A DNA stretch of 64,000 nt from JBMNFB01 sp050949085 (GCA_050949085.1 JBMNFB010000011.1:124001-188000), one strand, 5' to 3'. Counted from the stretch's first letter, positions 55,034-63,718 are shown. The notes: generated from the sequence alone by a model not told the origin. Numbers and translations are program-made.

Positions 55034-55130
55034 TTATTCCGTAGCGATGGCCACCTGTGGCAGGCAACTGCGGTACCCGCTCAGGCATTCCATCAGGCCA
55101 TCGGCGATGGCCTGCGCCAGCCGGGTGATC
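55034..55130 (-). pseudogene. 3' fragment of yyaC left by the duplication
   Basis: These 97 bases match the last 32 codons of yyaC at 59514-59610 with two or three substitutions. They end abruptly at the unit junction, where the yacP copy begins. No start or ribosome site. Confidence 0.9.
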
Positions 55131-55131
55131 C

Positions 55132-55659
55132 ATGCAAGAGGACCAGATTTTGCTGGTAGATGGATATAACGTTCAGAACAATTGGAAGGAAGCCGGCTTT
55201 CTCCAGCCTGGCGAACTGGATTTTTTGCGGCAGCAGATGGCTACCATTTTGAGCAGCTGCGCTGCCTACTGGGACATTCAGTGCCTGCTGGTTTTTGACG
55301 CGCACCACGTTCCTGGCAATCAGGGGAGCGTTGAAACCATCAGCCCCAATCTGCAGGTCCTGTTTTCAGCCGAAGGCCAGACTGCCGACAGTTTGATCGA
55401 ACGCCTGGCTGCAGACTTCGCTGAGCAGGATGTGGCTGTCTCAGTCTGCACATCCGACTGGGCTGAGCAGACGATAGCCCTCACCCGCGGCGCTGCCCGC
55501 ATCAGTGCGCGTGAACTGCTCGCGCGCGTGCGCCAGGCCAAAGCGGAAATGGATAGACACTATACTCGCTATCCGCTGCACTGGCAACGTAGCTGGCTGG
55601 AAGAAGCGTTGCCTGAAGCCACCCGCAGAGCATTGCGCCAGATCCGTGACAAGAAATGA
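55132..55659 (+). CDS. yacP: NYN-domain ribonuclease YacP/Rae1-like (right copy)
   Basis: This 175-residue protein is identical to the left copy from MQEDQILLVDGYN on, with all NYN motifs kept. The block boundary lies one base before its ATG, so the bases upstream (CCAGCCGGGTGATCC) come from yyaC and give no good ribosome site. Expression is doubtful unless by read-through. It is followed 50 bases later by the intact DSD1-family gene. Confidence 0.8.
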   Translation: MQEDQILLVDGYNVQNNWKEAGFLQPGELDFLRQQMATILSSCAAYWDIQCLLVFDAHHVPGNQGSVETISPNLQVLFSAEGQTADSLIERLAADFAEQDVAVSVCTSDWAEQTIALTRGAARISARELLARVRQAKAEMDRHYTRYPLHWQRSWLEEALPEATRRALRQIRDKK

Positions 55660-55709
55660 GTGATAGCCCAAGCGCGTCATTGGTGAACTCACTTTTTAGG
55701 AGGGAATTC

Positions 55710-56810
55710 ATGTTGTTAGAAACACCAGCCCTCTTGATCGACGGGCAGAAACTACAGACCAACATCGACGAAATGGCCAGCTACGCCGCTGCTCATGGTT
55801 TTGCTCTCCGCCCCCACATCAAAGCGCACCGCCTGCCGCCGATCGCGCGCCTGCAGCGCGTAGCCGGAGCCGCTGGCTTTACTTGCGCCAAGATCGGCGA
55901 GGCGGAGATGATGGCGGAACACCAGTTTGATAATCTGTTGATCGCCTACCAGGTGATCGGCCAGCCCAAGCTGGGCAAGCTGCACCGCCTGTTGGATCAA
56001 GCCAGTGTGATCCTTGGCTGTGACTCTCTTGCCGGTGCTCAGGAACTGAACCGTGTTGGTGCAGCCCGTGGCGAGCGGCTGCAGATCTCCCTCGAGGTGG
56101 ACAGCGGCTTGCACCGTTGCGGCATCCTGCCTGGCAGGCCAGCGCTGGAACTTGCACAGTCGATTCGCTCTGCCTGCCCCCATGTCTCCATCGTCGGCGT
56201 CTTTACCCATGCCGGCCAATCCTATGCTGCGCCCGGTGAAATTAGGCAGCGCGAAATCGCCGAGCTGGAAGCTCGCTCGGTGGTGGAGACGGCCGTCATG
56301 CTCCAGAAAGATGGCTTCCCAATTGAGCAGATCAGCGTCGGCTCTACCCCTACCGCTCGCTTTTCGCATCTCTATCCTGGGGTGACAGAAATCCGGCCGG
56401 GCAATTACGTCTTCTATGATGCGACACAGGTGGGTCTGGGCGTTGTCCCTGCAGAACGCTGCGCCCTGACCGTTCTTACCACTGTCATCAGCCGGCCGGC
56501 CCCCGACCGACTGGTGGTCGACGCCGGCAGCAAGGTGCTGGGCCTCGACAAGGGCGCTCACGGTGTGGAGGTCGTGCGCGGCTATGGCATCGTCGTGGGC
56601 TGGCCGAATCTGACGCTGGAGCGCCTGTCTGAGGAGCATGGAGTCCTCGTAGCTGACCCAGCTGCCGCTGATCTCCCTCGGGTGGGCGACCAGTTGCAGA
56701 TCATCCCCAACCACGCTTGTCCAGTCGTCTATCGCGCTGACAAGGTCTATTATTTAGGTGCTGATTCCACCCCAGAGGTCTGGCCGAGCGCGATGCGTGG
56801 TTCCCTGTGA
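55710..56810 (+). CDS. DSD1-family PLP enzyme (D-threonine aldolase / D-serine dehydratase-like)
   Basis: This 366-residue fold-type III PLP protein has an alanine-racemase-like N-terminal barrel with the PLP lysine in RPHIKAHRLP (K38), FTCAKIGEAEMM, EVDSGLHRCGI, THAGQSYAA and SVGSTPTA. The C-terminal domain ends in IIPNHACPVVYRA, the His-x-Cys metal site of D-threonine aldolase and eukaryotic D-serine dehydratase. It would act on a D-amino acid; the substrate is unknown. ATG 55710 follows TTAGGAGGGAATTC. It is the only intact copy. A 190-base gap follows before the M23 gene. Confidence 0.88.
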   Translation: MLLETPALLIDGQKLQTNIDEMASYAAAHGFALRPHIKAHRLPPIARLQRVAGAAGFTCAKIGEAEMMAEHQFDNLLIAYQVIGQPKLGKLHRLLDQASVILGCDSLAGAQELNRVGAARGERLQISLEVDSGLHRCGILPGRPALELAQSIRSACPHVSIVGVFTHAGQSYAAPGEIRQREIAELEARSVVETAVMLQKDGFPIEQISVGSTPTARFSHLYPGVTEIRPGNYVFYDATQVGLGVVPAERCALTVLTTVISRPAPDRLVVDAGSKVLGLDKGAHGVEVVRGYGIVVGWPNLTLERLSEEHGVLVADPAAADLPRVGDQLQIIPNHACPVVYRADKVYYLGADSTPEVWPSAMRGSL

Positions 56811-57001
56811 CGAAAAGCTGTCGACAAAACTGAAAAGTTGTTGGAATAGGCAGGAATCCGCGGTTGTGATGACGAACAGGGGAGGGGTGTCTCCAGACGG
56901 TAGCAGGTCGGTACGACTTGCTCTGGACGACAGCCGATTGACAATCAGGCGATGTTTGCCCTGCAGACATCGGATGCCGCCGAGCACAAGGGGGTCCTCT
57001 C

Positions 57002-57910
57002 TTGAGACACGAACCAAAGGTATACACACTGATGGTGATTCCTCATTCGGAAAGCCCCACGTTCAGTTTACAGTTTCAATTGAAGTGGGTACGTTGGGCC
57101 GGTCTGCTGACGGTGCTGATCTGCTGTTCGCTTCTGCTGCTCACTTATAATTTTATGCGATCCACCGAGGCAGCCAGTTGTTATCAGGACCTGTTGACCA
57201 GCTATCAACAACAGCAACAGGAGCTGCTGAGCCTGGCCAGACAGACTACTGAGCTGCAGGAAGAGATTGCGGCTGTGCGCGAGCTGGATGCCGCCGTCAG
57301 GGAAATGATGAATCTGGCGCCGGCAAAGGCCCAGATTTCCAGTGTCCCCTTTGTCGCAGCCCAGACTCAGTCTGCGGTGGGCAGCCGCAGTGGAGCGCTC
57401 TCGACAACACTGGCGAGAACTGAGGCAGTCCTGCAGACCGTTCGGGATGAGATTCCTGCCAGTCAGTCAGCGCTGGCCGACCTGAAAGACGACATCGCCT
57501 ATGCCCAGGCCAAAGCGCTGGCGACGCCCTCCATCTGGCCGATATCCGGGCATATCACCTCCAGCTACGGCTACCGCATGTCACCATTTGGCGGGGGGCG
57601 GCAGTTCCACGCAGGTATTGATATTGGTGCCAGCCGCGGGACGCCTATCTACGCTACTGCCAATGGGAAGGTAACGGTCGCTGGCTATCGCGTCGGCTAT
57701 GGGTACATGGTGCAGATCGACCATGGTTTTGGTTTTGTCACGATATACGGTCATATGTCCAAAGTTGCCGTCAAGTCGGGAGCCACTGTCAGCCGCGGGG
57801 ACGTGATCGGCTATGTGGGCAGCAGTGGGTATGCTACCGGGCCTCATGTGCACTACGAGATACGCGTTAACGGCCGTACGGTCAACCCCTATCCCTATCT
57901 CGGCGGGTAG
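57002..57910 (+). CDS. M23-family peptidoglycan endopeptidase, membrane-anchored with coiled coil (right copy)
   Basis: This 302-residue protein is the same as the left copy except for Ser instead of Asn in SAVGSRSGAL and Ile instead of Thr in IWPISGH. The membrane helix, coiled coil and M23 zinc ligands (FHAGIDIG, GPHVHYEI) are intact. TTG start. It is followed by bactofilin, a pairing known from bactofilin-M23 systems such as CcmA/Csd1 and BacA/LmdC. Confidence 0.9.
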   Translation: MRHEPKVYTLMVIPHSESPTFSLQFQLKWVRWAGLLTVLICCSLLLLTYNFMRSTEAASCYQDLLTSYQQQQQELLSLARQTTELQEEIAAVRELDAAVREMMNLAPAKAQISSVPFVAAQTQSAVGSRSGALSTTLARTEAVLQTVRDEIPASQSALADLKDDIAYAQAKALATPSIWPISGHITSSYGYRMSPFGGGRQFHAGIDIGASRGTPIYATANGKVTVAGYRVGYGYMVQIDHGFGFVTIYGHMSKVAVKSGATVSRGDVIGYVGSSGYATGPHVHYEIRVNGRTVNPYPYLGG

Positions 57911-57942
57911 CCAGCAACTCTATGGCAGGAGGGATACAGATC

Positions 57943-58431
57943 ATGTTTGGAGCCAAGAATAAGGAAGCACTGGTCAAGGATCCGGAGATTAAGGAGAACA
58001 TCAGCAGCACCAGCAACGACGCCTGCCTCGGCACCGTCATCGGCGCCGGAACCAAGATCACTGGCACCATAAGTGTAAACGGAACTGTCCGCATTGATGG
58101 TTCCATCGAAGGCACGATTGATTCCTCTGGTGATGTTATCATCGGTGAGGGCGGTTGCGTTCAGGAAGGCAAGATTGATTCCTCCGGTGATGTTATCATC
58201 GGTGAGGGCTGCGGTTGCGTTCAGGCCGATATCAACGCCCAAAACGTGACACTGGCCGGAACCGTCAAGGGCAACGTCCAGGCTTCTGGGAAGCTCGAGG
58301 TGCTGTCAACCGGCAAGGTCATCGGTGATATTCGCGTGGCCAGCCTCTCGGTCAGCGACGGCGGTGAACTGCAGGGTAAGTGTGAGATGATCAGGTCGGA
58401 GCCAGCCGCGGTAACATTTGATGAAGAATAG
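57943..58431 (+). CDS. Bactofilin (polymer-forming cytoskeletal protein), right copy
   Basis: This 162-residue bactofilin carries the same 57-bp internal repeat as the left copy, plus one extra codon in the second rung (GEGCGCVQ instead of GEGGCVQ, near 58209) and Ala instead of Val in NVQASGK. The extra residue in a regular beta-helix turn might disturb the fold, so the left copy may be the better one. Ribosome site GGCAGGAGGG. Confidence 0.9.
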   Translation: MFGAKNKEALVKDPEIKENISSTSNDACLGTVIGAGTKITGTISVNGTVRIDGSIEGTIDSSGDVIIGEGGCVQEGKIDSSGDVIIGEGCGCVQADINAQNVTLAGTVKGNVQASGKLEVLSTGKVIGDIRVASLSVSDGGELQGKCEMIRSEPAAVTFDEE

Positions 58432-58461
58432 CGTGCCGACATAGCAGAGGAGGGCTCACCG

Positions 58462-59364
58462 ATGGAGAAGACGGTTGTTATCGTCAATCCGATCGCTGGT
58501 AACGGGAAGTCTATGGAGCTCTGGCCAGAGGTCAGGGCTTATCTTTCTTCATTGGGTCTTGATTTTGAGGAGCGCCTGACCCAGCGGCAGGGCCATGCTA
58601 TCGAACTGGCTAGAGAGGCCGTCGAGGCGGGAGCGCGGGCTGTTGTCGCTGTCGGCGGTGATGGCACCCTGCACGAGGTCGTCAACGGGGTAGGCGTTAA
58701 TAGTCAGGTAGCCATCGGACTGATCCCCACCGGCTCGGGCAACGATTTTTTGCGCTCTCTCGGGCTACAGCCGGGCGACTGGCAGCAGGCCTGTCGCGTT
58801 ATCGCCGCTGGATGTACCGCCCTGATCGACCTCGGCGAGGTCAACGGCAGGAAATTTATCAATGTTGCCGGCGCCGGTCTCGACGCTGCTGTCGTCGACT
58901 GCGCCAATACCTGGGGAAAGCGGGTCTTTGGCAACAAGCTTGGCTATATAGCAGCCCTGCTGCGCACTCTAGTTCAGTTTCAGCCGGCCGAAGCCACCCT
59001 CCATCTGGACGATCAGGTGGTGGAGAGCAAGATCTGGCTGATCGCCGTCGCCAACGGCCGCTTCTTCGGCGGCGGGATGCGCATTGCTCCCGACGCAGCA
59101 TACGATGATGGGCTGTTCGATATCTGTGTCGTGGGCAGGTGTTCCAAACTCAGCTTTCTGACGGCATTTCCGCGCATCTACAACGGCAGTCACCTCACGC
59201 ATCCGGCCGTCTCTATGTATCGGGCAGCCCGCGTCGAGGTGAAAACAGCCAGGCCTGTGCCTATCCAGACCGATGGCGAAGTTGTCGCCACAACACCAGA
59301 GAAGTTTCGAATGTATACGGGTGTCCTGCGGGTTTTTGTCAATCAGGAGACGAGAGGCGCGTAG
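58462..59364 (+). CDS. Diacylglycerol kinase family lipid kinase (YegS/DgkB type), intact copy
   Basis: This 300-residue protein begins VVIVNPIAGNGKS and has AVGGDGTLHEVVNGV (the GGDGT nucleotide motif), LIPTGSGNDFLRSLG, INVAGAGLDAAVV and GGGMRIAPDAAYDDGLFDICVV, and ends with a beta-sandwich domain (VPIQTDGEVV). It phosphorylates diacylglycerol or a related lipid at the membrane. GCAGAGGAGGGCTCACCG precedes the ATG. A terminator follows. Confidence 0.93.
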   Translation: MEKTVVIVNPIAGNGKSMELWPEVRAYLSSLGLDFEERLTQRQGHAIELAREAVEAGARAVVAVGGDGTLHEVVNGVGVNSQVAIGLIPTGSGNDFLRSLGLQPGDWQQACRVIAAGCTALIDLGEVNGRKFINVAGAGLDAAVVDCANTWGKRVFGNKLGYIAALLRTLVQFQPAEATLHLDDQVVESKIWLIAVANGRFFGGGMRIAPDAAYDDGLFDICVVGRCSKLSFLTAFPRIYNGSHLTHPAVSMYRAARVEVKTARPVPIQTDGEVVATTPEKFRMYTGVLRVFVNQETRGA

Positions 59365-59373
59365 GAAGGCGTA

Positions 59374-59402
59374 GAAAAACCCACCGAGGCGGTGGGTTTC
59401 TT
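59374..59402 (+). terminator. Terminator after the intact lipid kinase
   Basis: Same hairpin as at 54894: AAAAACCCACC/GGTGGGTTTCTT. The following 110 bases hold the dispersed motif GAGGCGTCGCCAGCGCCGAG (59421 on; also at 54941), related to the repeats at 19588 and 19911. Confidence 0.88.
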
Positions 59403-59513
59403 GCTGGAGCTGAAACTTGGAGGCGTCGCCAGCGCCGAGGGGGTGTGCTCTGGCTGAGAGTGTGTTCCCCGGCTGAGGAGCGCCGCCGGTGCGACAGCCC
59501 CTGCGATTCGCGG

Positions 59514-60116
59514 TTACTCCGTAGCGATGGCCACCTGTGGCAGGCAACTGCGGTACCCGCTCAGGCATTCCATCAGGCCATCGGCGATGGCCTGCGCCAG
59601 CCGGTTGATCAGATAGAGCCGCGTGTTCTGCAATACAAAATGATCCATGAAGCCGCCCACGTTGACGATGCCGATGATATAGAGATCGCCCACCGCCGGC
59701 AGATTCTTATTCACCCCAGAGCCTGGTTTCAGCGGGCCCTGCCCCACCAGTATCTTCCCCACATTTTCCTGCTTGCCCAGACAGGCATCGATAGCGATCA
59801 CCAGAGCATTCTGGTGTTCCAGCTCGATCTTTGCCAGCGCCTCCTGCAGATTCGTCGCGTGCACCGGTTCTGCCAGTGTCCCATAGACATGGACCCCCTC
59901 CAGTCCCCGCTGCTGCAGTTGCGTCCCGATCAGCGGTCCCAGAGCATCCCCTGTACAGCGGTCCGTGCCGATGCAGAGCAGCACCAGATCCTGTCCCGGC
60001 TGGTGAAGATCCAGCACAAGCTTTCGCAGCACTCTGGCTAATTCCTCGTGGCAGGCAGGCTCATCTATGCTCACTTCGTGATCTTGCAGGCGTTTGATTC
60101 GTTCCATCCGCCTCAC
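59514..60116 (-). CDS. yyaC: Spore protease YyaC
   Basis: This protein of about 200 residues belongs to the YyaC family, related in fold to the germination protease GPR. It has LLCIGTDRCTGDALGPLIG, VYGTLAEPVHATNL, VIAIDACLG and KPGSGVNKNLPAVGD. Its presence supports a spore-forming host. The frame is open to 60161, but the GTG at 60116 has GGGAGGTGTAGCG just upstream. Its last 32 codons were copied into the left end of the duplication junction (55034-55130). Confidence 0.92.
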   Translation of the reverse strand: MRRMERIKRLQDHEVSIDEPACHEELARVLRKLVLDLHQPGQDLVLLCIGTDRCTGDALGPLIGTQLQQRGLEGVHVYGTLAEPVHATNLQEALAKIELEHQNALVIAIDACLGKQENVGKILVGQGPLKPGSGVNKNLPAVGDLYIIGIVNVGGFMDHFVLQNTRLYLINRLAQAIADGLMECLSGYRSCLPQVAIATE

Positions 60117-60233
60117 CGCTACACCTCCCGAGAACCATTCCTGTTTAGCCATTATGCACATGAAGGCTGCGCCTTATGCTTATTCTAGGGGTGCAACCTC
60201 CATGCATATCCATGGGTGAGGGGAGGGATAGAC

Positions 60234-61265
60234 ATGCCTCGCAATCTCACCGCCGCGGCCATCGGCCTCACCCTGATCGGGGCGCTGGTCGGTGCCGGGT
60301 TTGCCTCGGGGCAGGAGATCCAGCAATTTTTTATCAGGGATAATGCTTCCTGGCTGAGCGGAATCATTGTCTCTGTCTTGCTCTTCCTGGCTTTAATGCT
60401 CTTCCTGACTGAGATCAGCTGGAGGAATCGGATCGACTCCTACCAGCAACTGCTCATCCATCTCTCAGGGCCTAGTGTCGGCCAGCTCTTCCAGCATCTC
60501 TTTGCGCTCTTCCTCTGGTTTGGTCTGATCATCATGCTGGCCGGCAGTTCCACCCTGCTGCAGGTTCAACTGGGCATGCCTCGCCTCCTTGCCGCCGTCG
60601 CCACCGCGGTTCTCGTTTACCTTGTAGGGTGGCAGCAGGTTGCCGGCCTGGCCAGGGCCAACGAAGTCCTTGTTCCGACGCTGCTGTTCCTGGTGCTGTT
60701 TTTCTTCTTGCGCTCGTTTATCGCCCCGGCCAGCCCACCGCCGCCTGCAGCCCTGCCGCCGGGGCACAGCTGGCTCTGGTCAGCCGTACTCTATGTCGCC
60801 TTCAACAGCGCCCTGCTCCTGGTCATCATTCCGCCGCTGGTGGCTGCCGCCAGGGATCGTCAGGCGGCATACCAGGGCGTCTGCCTGGCTGCCGTAGGTA
60901 TCGGCTGCCTGATGACGGTCATCTCTTCTCTGCTGGCCAGGTATAACACTGTCGCCCGCGGGGCAGAAATCCCCCTGTTGGGTGTGGCAGCGGAGCTTCT
61001 GCCCGAGTTCCCGTCCCTCTATGCCGTCCTGCTCTGGATCGCACTGGCCACCACTGCCTTTGCCAACTTCGACGGCATGCGCCAGTACCTCCAGCAAACC
61101 CTGCCGGCTGCCTATTCCGGCTACCTGTTAGCGGCCCTGATCCTGGCGACTCTTGCCTCCCAATGGAGCTTTGCCGGCCTGGTGGGCCTGCTCTATCCCC
61201 TGATGGGATACTTCTGCTTTATCTTCTATCTGATTTCCCTGGTTCGCCAACTGATTAGGCTTTGA
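60234..61265 (+). CDS. YkvI-like membrane protein (APC-superfamily-like)
   Basis: This 343-residue protein has about ten membrane helices. It begins LTAAAIGLTLIGALVGAGFASGQEIQQFF, which matches the broken first helix of YkvI-type and APC/NSS-fold transporters. Function is unknown; a cation-coupled transporter is likely. GAGGGGAGGGATAGAC precedes ATG 60234. It is divergent from yyaC; the 117-base gap must hold both promoters. Confidence 0.82.
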   Translation: MPRNLTAAAIGLTLIGALVGAGFASGQEIQQFFIRDNASWLSGIIVSVLLFLALMLFLTEISWRNRIDSYQQLLIHLSGPSVGQLFQHLFALFLWFGLIIMLAGSSTLLQVQLGMPRLLAAVATAVLVYLVGWQQVAGLARANEVLVPTLLFLVLFFFLRSFIAPASPPPPAALPPGHSWLWSAVLYVAFNSALLLVIIPPLVAAARDRQAAYQGVCLAAVGIGCLMTVISSLLARYNTVARGAEIPLLGVAAELLPEFPSLYAVLLWIALATTAFANFDGMRQYLQQTLPAAYSGYLLAALILATLASQWSFAGLVGLLYPLMGYFCFIFYLISLVRQLIRL

Positions 61266-61314
61266 CAGTATCAGGGCCCTGCGTTACGATAGGCATTAAA
61301 GGAGGGACAAGGGT

Positions 61315-62514
61315 ATGTGGGACGACGAGGTCAACTCCAAAGGGCAAAGAAAAAGCCTGCTGGCAGCCGGCGTACTCCTGCTGCTGTTCCTTTTGGCAGG
61401 GGTTTTCTTTCTGTTTCCGTTTGGTCTGGCTGGACAGCCGGAGTTGGCTTTCAGCAAGCGTCAACCCAGCATCGTGGCCTCACGGATGTATGTCAACCCT
61501 GGGCAGGTCATCGGCTTGCAGGGCGACAGCAGCGGGTTCTGGCGAGTTCTCAGCCGGGGTGAGGGCGTAACGATCACTCGCTTCAATCTGGCGGGTGAGC
61601 CGCAGCTGGTTGAGGAATACCCCTTGTCCAATCCCCTGGTGAACAGCAACGGGCGGATGCTGATCATGGCCGACCGCGATACCGGCCAGATATTCCTATT
61701 GGAGGGCAGCAGCGGCACAATCCAGAATCTGAGCGTCCCGGGCAAACCGCAATGCGTGGCGGTGGCCGAGACGGGTCAGTCGCTGGTGGTCTATCTCCCG
61801 GAAGATGGCGAGAGTAACTCCCTCCAGCCTACACTTGCCTACTATAATCGGGATGGGGCTCTCCTGTTTAAGACACTGGTTGAAAACGGCCTGCCTGTGG
61901 CAGCCCAGCTCACCCAGAGCGGTAACCAGCTGTTTCTCCTGCTGGGCAAGATCAGCTCGCAGGGCATGGAAAACCATCTGATCAGTTATGCTGACAGCGG
62001 ACAGCTGCTCTGGACGGCGCAGCTCCCCCCCGGGCCACCCATAATCCTCCGCAGCAAACCCTTTGGTGATCGCGTCGTTGTCGCCGTCGATAAGACTATC
62101 TACTACTACAACGGCCGCGGGCAATTGCTCTGGCAGCATGCTGCGCAGGGGACGATTCAGGATGTGGTGTTTCTGGGCATGGGTGACCAGATCGCCTATA
62201 GCAGCGAAAAAGTGTCGGTCCTTTCTTTCCAGCGGCGAGCGCTGCTCACCGCCATCAGTCCGGAAGGCGAGACCGCCTGGCAATATCAGCTGAAAGGCTC
62301 AGTCCCTCGACTGGCTGGCGGCATCAGCTCACTGTCGCTCTTCGTCGCCAACGACCAGGGCGTGCATTCTGTCGGGCCCGACGGGACGGTGCGCTGGTCA
62401 CACCCGATGGCAAAGGCTGATCCGGCAGGCGTGGATCTCACGGCCAGCGAAGATGGGTCAAGAGTTCTGGTGCAGGGGGCCGACGGTCGCATGTTTGTCC
62501 TGCGGGGTGAATAA
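61315..62514 (+). CDS. Membrane-anchored beta-propeller protein (PQQ-like repeats)
   Basis: This 399-residue protein has one N-terminal anchor (about 14-37, LLAAGVLLLLFLLAGVFFLF). The rest is repeated four-strand blades of about 40-45 residues, with signatures such as DSGQLLWTAQL, GRGQLLWQHAA, PEGETAWQYQL and PDGTVRWSHPM, as in BamB/PQQ-type propellers. It is extracytoplasmic and its role is unknown. GGAGGGACAAGGGT precedes the ATG. It probably forms an operon with the CvpA-like gene 24 bases downstream. Confidence 0.75.
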   Translation: MWDDEVNSKGQRKSLLAAGVLLLLFLLAGVFFLFPFGLAGQPELAFSKRQPSIVASRMYVNPGQVIGLQGDSSGFWRVLSRGEGVTITRFNLAGEPQLVEEYPLSNPLVNSNGRMLIMADRDTGQIFLLEGSSGTIQNLSVPGKPQCVAVAETGQSLVVYLPEDGESNSLQPTLAYYNRDGALLFKTLVENGLPVAAQLTQSGNQLFLLLGKISSQGMENHLISYADSGQLLWTAQLPPGPPIILRSKPFGDRVVVAVDKTIYYYNGRGQLLWQHAAQGTIQDVVFLGMGDQIAYSSEKVSVLSFQRRALLTAISPEGETAWQYQLKGSVPRLAGGISSLSLFVANDQGVHSVGPDGTVRWSHPMAKADPAGVDLTASEDGSRVLVQGADGRMFVLRGE

Positions 62515-62538
62515 GCTGGCACCGAGGGGGTGCCGTTT

Positions 62539-63204
62539 ATGAATCAGATCGACCTGATGGTTGCCGCCTGCATTCTCTTTGGCGGTTGGCTCGGGTCGCT
62601 GCAGGGCGTGACCAAAAACTTTATCTCCCTGGCCGCAACCACTCTGGGGATTGGTGCGGCCTGTCTCTATGGAGGTCTGTTGGCCAACCCACTGGAGAGC
62701 CGTTTGGCCCAGGTCGCCGGCAGATTCGTCATCGAACCAGCCTGGGCGGCGACGGCCAGCACCAGCTCAGGCTGGCAGCAGTCGGCTCAGCTCTGGCTGA
62801 ATGATCTACTCTGGCCCGAACGCCTCAAAGCCTTCGTGGCGCAGCTCTGGAGCCAGCTGCCTTCCCAGGCCGTCTTTACAGACTGGGTAGACATCGTCAG
62901 ACAAGCCTTTCTAAGAGGGCTGGGCAACGTCTGTGCCATGCTGACGATCGTCCTGCTGGTGCGGCTGCTGGTAGCTGCCGTGGCCAACATCAGTCTGAAG
63001 CCAGGCCTGGGCGATGGGCAGCGCTCCCCCTGGCTGGGTTTCCTCGCAGGCAGCCTGCAGAGCACCCTGATGATTTTCCTGGTGCTGGCGCTGCTGGTAC
63101 CTTTCCTGGCCTTGATGGATCAGACAGCTCTGCCTCAGGCCCTGCATTCTTCAGCCAGCTTTTCCATCGTCCTGCGACTACTACAATCTTTCATGCCAAT
63201 ATAA
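62539..63204 (+). CDS. CvpA-like membrane protein
   Basis: This 221-residue protein has four hydrophobic segments and starts NQIDLMVAACILFGGWLGSLQGVTKNFISLAA-like, as in CvpA proteins (xDxxixxxxxxxGxxxGxxxGxxxxxxSL). A central soluble loop (about 60-125) is longer than in E. coli CvpA. Its role is unclear; CvpA relatives affect envelope integrity. ATG 62539 has GAGGGGGTGCCG upstream. Confidence 0.7.
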   Translation: MNQIDLMVAACILFGGWLGSLQGVTKNFISLAATTLGIGAACLYGGLLANPLESRLAQVAGRFVIEPAWAATASTSSGWQQSAQLWLNDLLWPERLKAFVAQLWSQLPSQAVFTDWVDIVRQAFLRGLGNVCAMLTIVLLVRLLVAAVANISLKPGLGDGQRSPWLGFLAGSLQSTLMIFLVLALLVPFLALMDQTALPQALHSSASFSIVLRLLQSFMPI

Positions 63205-63215
63205 AGGAGTCTGCG

Positions 63216-63494
63216 ATGCGCATCCTGGTTACTTTTCGCTCTACACATGCTGCTCTCGAGGCCGAATCAGCCCTGATGATTGCCGGACTGAAGCCGGAGA
63301 TTCTCCCTGTCCCGCGCGAGCTGAGCACCAGCTGCGGCCTCTGTATCGGCCTGGAGATGCCAGACCATCAGCGGATAGCGGCTCTCCTGGGAGAATGGCA
63401 GATCGACTATGGCGCTATCTATGCTGTTGAACACACCGATAACCAGCGACATTATCAGGTTATTTTCGAGAACTCCGCTCCAAACGAAGGATGA
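63216..63494 (+). CDS. DUF3343 protein (putative Se/S carrier-like)
   Basis: This 92-residue protein has the fold and signatures of DUF3343: FRSTHAALEAESALMIAGLKPEILPVPRELSTSCGLCIGLEM, with the conserved S-C-G-x-C. The family is suggested to carry sulfur or selenium; not proven. AAAGGAG lies 7 bases before the ATG, 11 bases after the CvpA-like gene. Confidence 0.85.
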   Translation: MRILVTFRSTHAALEAESALMIAGLKPEILPVPRELSTSCGLCIGLEMPDHQRIAALLGEWQIDYGAIYAVEHTDNQRHYQVIFENSAPNEG

Positions 63495-63522
63495 AAGAGC
63501 GAGAAAGGCGGGTGAAGCTGAG

Positions 63523-63717
63523 ATGCCGATGAAGCTGAATATAGGCGATGTGGTGGAGCTGAGAAAGCCCCATCCCTGTGGCGGCAAGACCTGGGAAATT
63601 CTCAGGACCGGTATCGATTTCCGCATCAAGTGCCAGACCTGTGGTCACAGCGTGCTGCTGCCCCGCATCAAACTAGAGAAGAGAATAAAGCGTATTATCG
63701 AAGGCGGCGTTCAATAA
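63523..63717 (+). CDS. DUF951 protein
   Basis: This 64-residue protein is a full DUF951 domain: KLNIGDVVELRKPHPCGGKTWEILRTGIDFRIKCQTCGHSVLLPR, with conserved PHPCG and C-x2-C. It may bind zinc or nucleic acid; function unknown. It is commonly found next to rpsF in Bacillota. GGCGGGTGAAGCTGAG precedes the ATG. Confidence 0.9.
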   Translation: MPMKLNIGDVVELRKPHPCGGKTWEILRTGIDFRIKCQTCGHSVLLPRIKLEKRIKRIIEGGVQ

Positions 63718-63718
63718 T

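Larger units (their letters stand above)
51240..55130. repeat. Tandem duplication, left unit (decaying)
   Basis: This unit aligns base for base with 55131-59610, apart from a 586-base deletion, a 3-base indel and about a dozen substitutions. It starts one base before ATG 51241 of yacP and ends inside the yyaC tail (…CCAGCCGGGTGATC). Of its five genes, the DSD1-family and lipid-kinase genes are broken; yacP, M23 and bactofilin are intact. Confidence 0.95.
55131..59610. repeat. Tandem duplication, right unit (intact genes)
   Basis: This 4,480-base unit repeats 51240-55130. All five genes are open here. It lacks the native upstream promoter and leader; the bases before yacP are the antisense tail of yyaC. 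Little or no microhomology is seen at the junction. Confidence 0.95.

Noticed and set aside
51240..59610. Explanation of the tandem duplication as an assembly artefact
   Set aside because: The units differ by a 586-base deletion, a 3-base indel and multiple substitutions spread over the block, which collapsed or repeated assembly of one sequence would not give. It still deserves long-read confirmation.
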